NCBI RefSeq assembly: GCF_001039475.1
Contig: NZ_LELK01000001.1
Span: forward strand, 1,275,735 to 1,339,734
Source: Guptibacillus hwajinpoensis
GTDB taxonomy: Bacteria > Bacillota > Bacilli > Bacillales > Guptibacillaceae
Direction of reading: 5' to 3'
Length of the DNA stretch: 64,000 bases
In this document: piece after piece, positions 62,768 through 64,000 of the stretch
How positions within the stretch are numbered: position 1 is the first letter of the stretch
Layout of the letters: each line of letters starts with the position of its first letter
Translations under genes and position numbers: made by a program
The notes under the pieces: generated by a model
What the model was told of the DNA's origin: nothing
Databases searched by the model: none
The model's input: the letters and a program-made list of their open reading frames with translations, nothing else

Positions 62768-64000
62768 TTACAATCCTATAGACACATACTTCGTTTCAAG
62801 ATATGCTTCGATCCCTTCGTGTCCACCTTCACGACCAATACCACTTTGCTTCATCCCACCAAATGGAGCCTGGGCTGCAGAAGGAACACCATCATTCCAT
62901 CCAACGATCCCATAATCAAGCCCGTTCACAACATGATTTCCTCTTCTGACACTTTCACTAAATACATACGCTGCAAGACCAAATGGCGTCTGATTAGCAA
63001 ACTTAATGGCTTCATCATCCGTTGAAACCTTTTGAATAGGTGCTACAGGGCCAAACGTTTCCTCATTCATGATTAACATGCCTGGCGCCACATCCTTAAG
63101 AATGGTCGGACGATAGAAATAGCAGCCATTCTCTTCATAACCTTCTCCACCTAATACACATTCCGCTCCCTGACTAATCGCATTTTGAACGTGCTTTTCT
63201 ACTTTATCGTAGCCATCTTTATCGATCATTGGACCGATATCAGTTCCTTCTTCAAGTCCGTTACCTACTTGAAGTTCTTTCGCCTTGTTAACGAACTTTG
63301 AAATAAAGTCATCATAGATCTTCTCCTGTACATACACCCGGTTTCCACAAATGCATGTTTGTCCACCGTTTCTAAACTTAGAGGCTATTACTCCATCGAC
63401 AGCTTTATCAATGTCAGCATCATCGAGAACAATAATAGGTGCGTGGCCACCTAACTCAAGCGAGATGTTTTTGACTGTTTCTGCTGACTGCTCCATTAGT
63501 TTCTTTCCTACTTCCGTTGATCCCGTAAATGTTATTTTACGAACGTGCGGGTTACTCATTAGCTCACCAGCTACTTCAGATGATTTACCAGTAACAAGAT
63601 TCACAACCCCTTTAGGAATCCCTGCTTCTTCACATAATTCAACAAGTCTTACCGCTGTTAACGGCGTTGCAGATGGCGGCTTTACGACAAAGGTACACCC
63701 TGCAGCAAGAGCTGGTGCTAGTTTCCTAGCAATCATGGCTGCCGGAAAGTTCCATGGGGTAATTGCTCCAACAACACCAACTGGCTGTTTCCGTACTTCC
63801 ATCATTCGCTTTTCTTTATGTGGCGGAATCGTGCGACCGTATACACGTTTTCCTTCTTCTGCAAACCACTCAACGAAAGACGCAGAATAAGCAACTTCTC
63901 CTTTAGATTCATGAAGTGGCTTACCCATTTCTATTGTCATCAGTTCTGCTAGCTCATCTTCATGCTCGAGCATCAGACTATGGAGTTTCTTTAAGTATGA
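62768..64000 (-). CDS. Succinate-semialdehyde-type aldehyde dehydrogenase (5' end beyond window)
   Basis: 410 C-terminal residues; the frame is open through base 64000, so the N-terminus is missing. 'ITPWNFPAAMIARKLAPALAAGC', 'KITFTGSTEVGKKLM', 'SLELGGHAPIIVLDDADID' with catalytic Glu and 'RNGGQTCICGNRVYV' with catalytic Cys are intact. 'MEQSAETVKNISLELGG' and the short length fit NAD(P) succinate-semialdehyde dehydrogenase (GabD), so the product would feed succinate to the TCA cycle. Other aldehydes cannot be excluded. Confidence 0.88.
   Translation of the reverse strand, partial: SYLKKLHSLMLEHEDELAELMTIEMGKPLHESKGEVAYSASFVEWFAEEGKRVYGRTIPPHKEKRMMEVRKQPVGVVGAITPWNFPAAMIARKLAPALAAGCTFVVKPPSATPLTAVRLVELCEEAGIPKGVVNLVTGKSSEVAGELMSNPHVRKITFTGSTEVGKKLMEQSAETVKNISLELGGHAPIIVLDDADIDKAVDGVIASKFRNGGQTCICGNRVYVQEKIYDDFISKFVNKAKELQVGNGLEEGTDIGPMIDKDGYDKVEKHVQNAISQGAECVLGGEGYEENGCYFYRPTILKDVAPGMLIMNEETFGPVAPIQKVSTDDEAIKFANQTPFGLAAYVFSESVRRGNHVVNGLDYGIVGWNDGVPSAAQAPFGGMKQSGIGREGGHEGIEAYLETKYVSIGL

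Overview
The window is a chromosomal segment of a low-GC, endospore-former-type Firmicute of the family Bacillaceae. The evidence is the set of Bacillus-specific genes (comZ, yjbA, yjzC, yjzD, yppG-like, yitW/yitV/yitU/yitT/yitS-like, asnO-like, ykoEDC), strong AGGAGG-type ribosome sites, a tryptophan T-box, a TPP riboswitch, and FapR-, TnrA/GlnR- and MalR/CcpA-like boxes. No rRNA, tRNA, CRISPR array, phage or transposase gene was seen. The species cannot be named from this alone.

Layout. 1-4.5 kb: the end of an RND efflux pump, then small accessory genes (acetyltransferases, a secreted DUF4015-type glycosidase, an HD hydrolase). 4.5-10.4 kb: an oppABCDF oligopeptide importer. 10.8-17.3 kb: the conserved Bacillus block trpS-yjbA-fabF-fabH-comZ, interrupted between yjbA and fabF by a 120-bp tandem repeat array. 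17.3-24.9 kb: DinB-like, epimerase-like, FAD-oxidoreductase and hydrolase genes, yjzD/yjzC, uppP, and a molybdenum cofactor operon (moeA-mobB-moaE-moaD). 25-34.6 kb: a LysM/SH3/GH18 hydrolase and the yit-type housekeeping genes. 34.7-38.5 kb: a TPP-riboswitch operon, tenA-ykoE-ykoD-ykoC, for thiamine precursor salvage. 38.5-43.5 kb: an orphan soluble histidine kinase, a stress-type SDR and a Ku plus split LigD end-joining operon. 43.5-50.6 kb: maltodextrin uptake and breakdown (malR, malE-malF-malG, GH13 enzyme). 50.8-52.6 kb: glnK-amt. 53-64 kb: asnO-like asparagine synthetase, a methyltransferase/FAD-monooxygenase pair, a FIST-PAS-GGDEF-EAL protein, yisL, rocD and the start of an aldehyde dehydrogenase.

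The most unusual content lies between genes. Family A is a small palindromic element present five times (4273, 26808, 40766, 44935, 57607). It has GGCTATGTTA-type inverted ends, and every copy is flanked by a perfect but different 8-bp direct repeat, so it is a true transposed MITE. Family B is a GC-rich palindromic element of about 150-215 bp; one copy is interrupted by a family A insertion. Family C is a unit of about 120 bp, present as four head-to-tail copies at 13395-13875 and again across the amt stop codon at 52.6 kb. Its arms differ between copies but change together so that pairing is kept. These three families, the split LigD, a GDSL-type protein lacking its catalytic residues and the two-site nitrogen control region upstream of glnK are the main points for follow-up.
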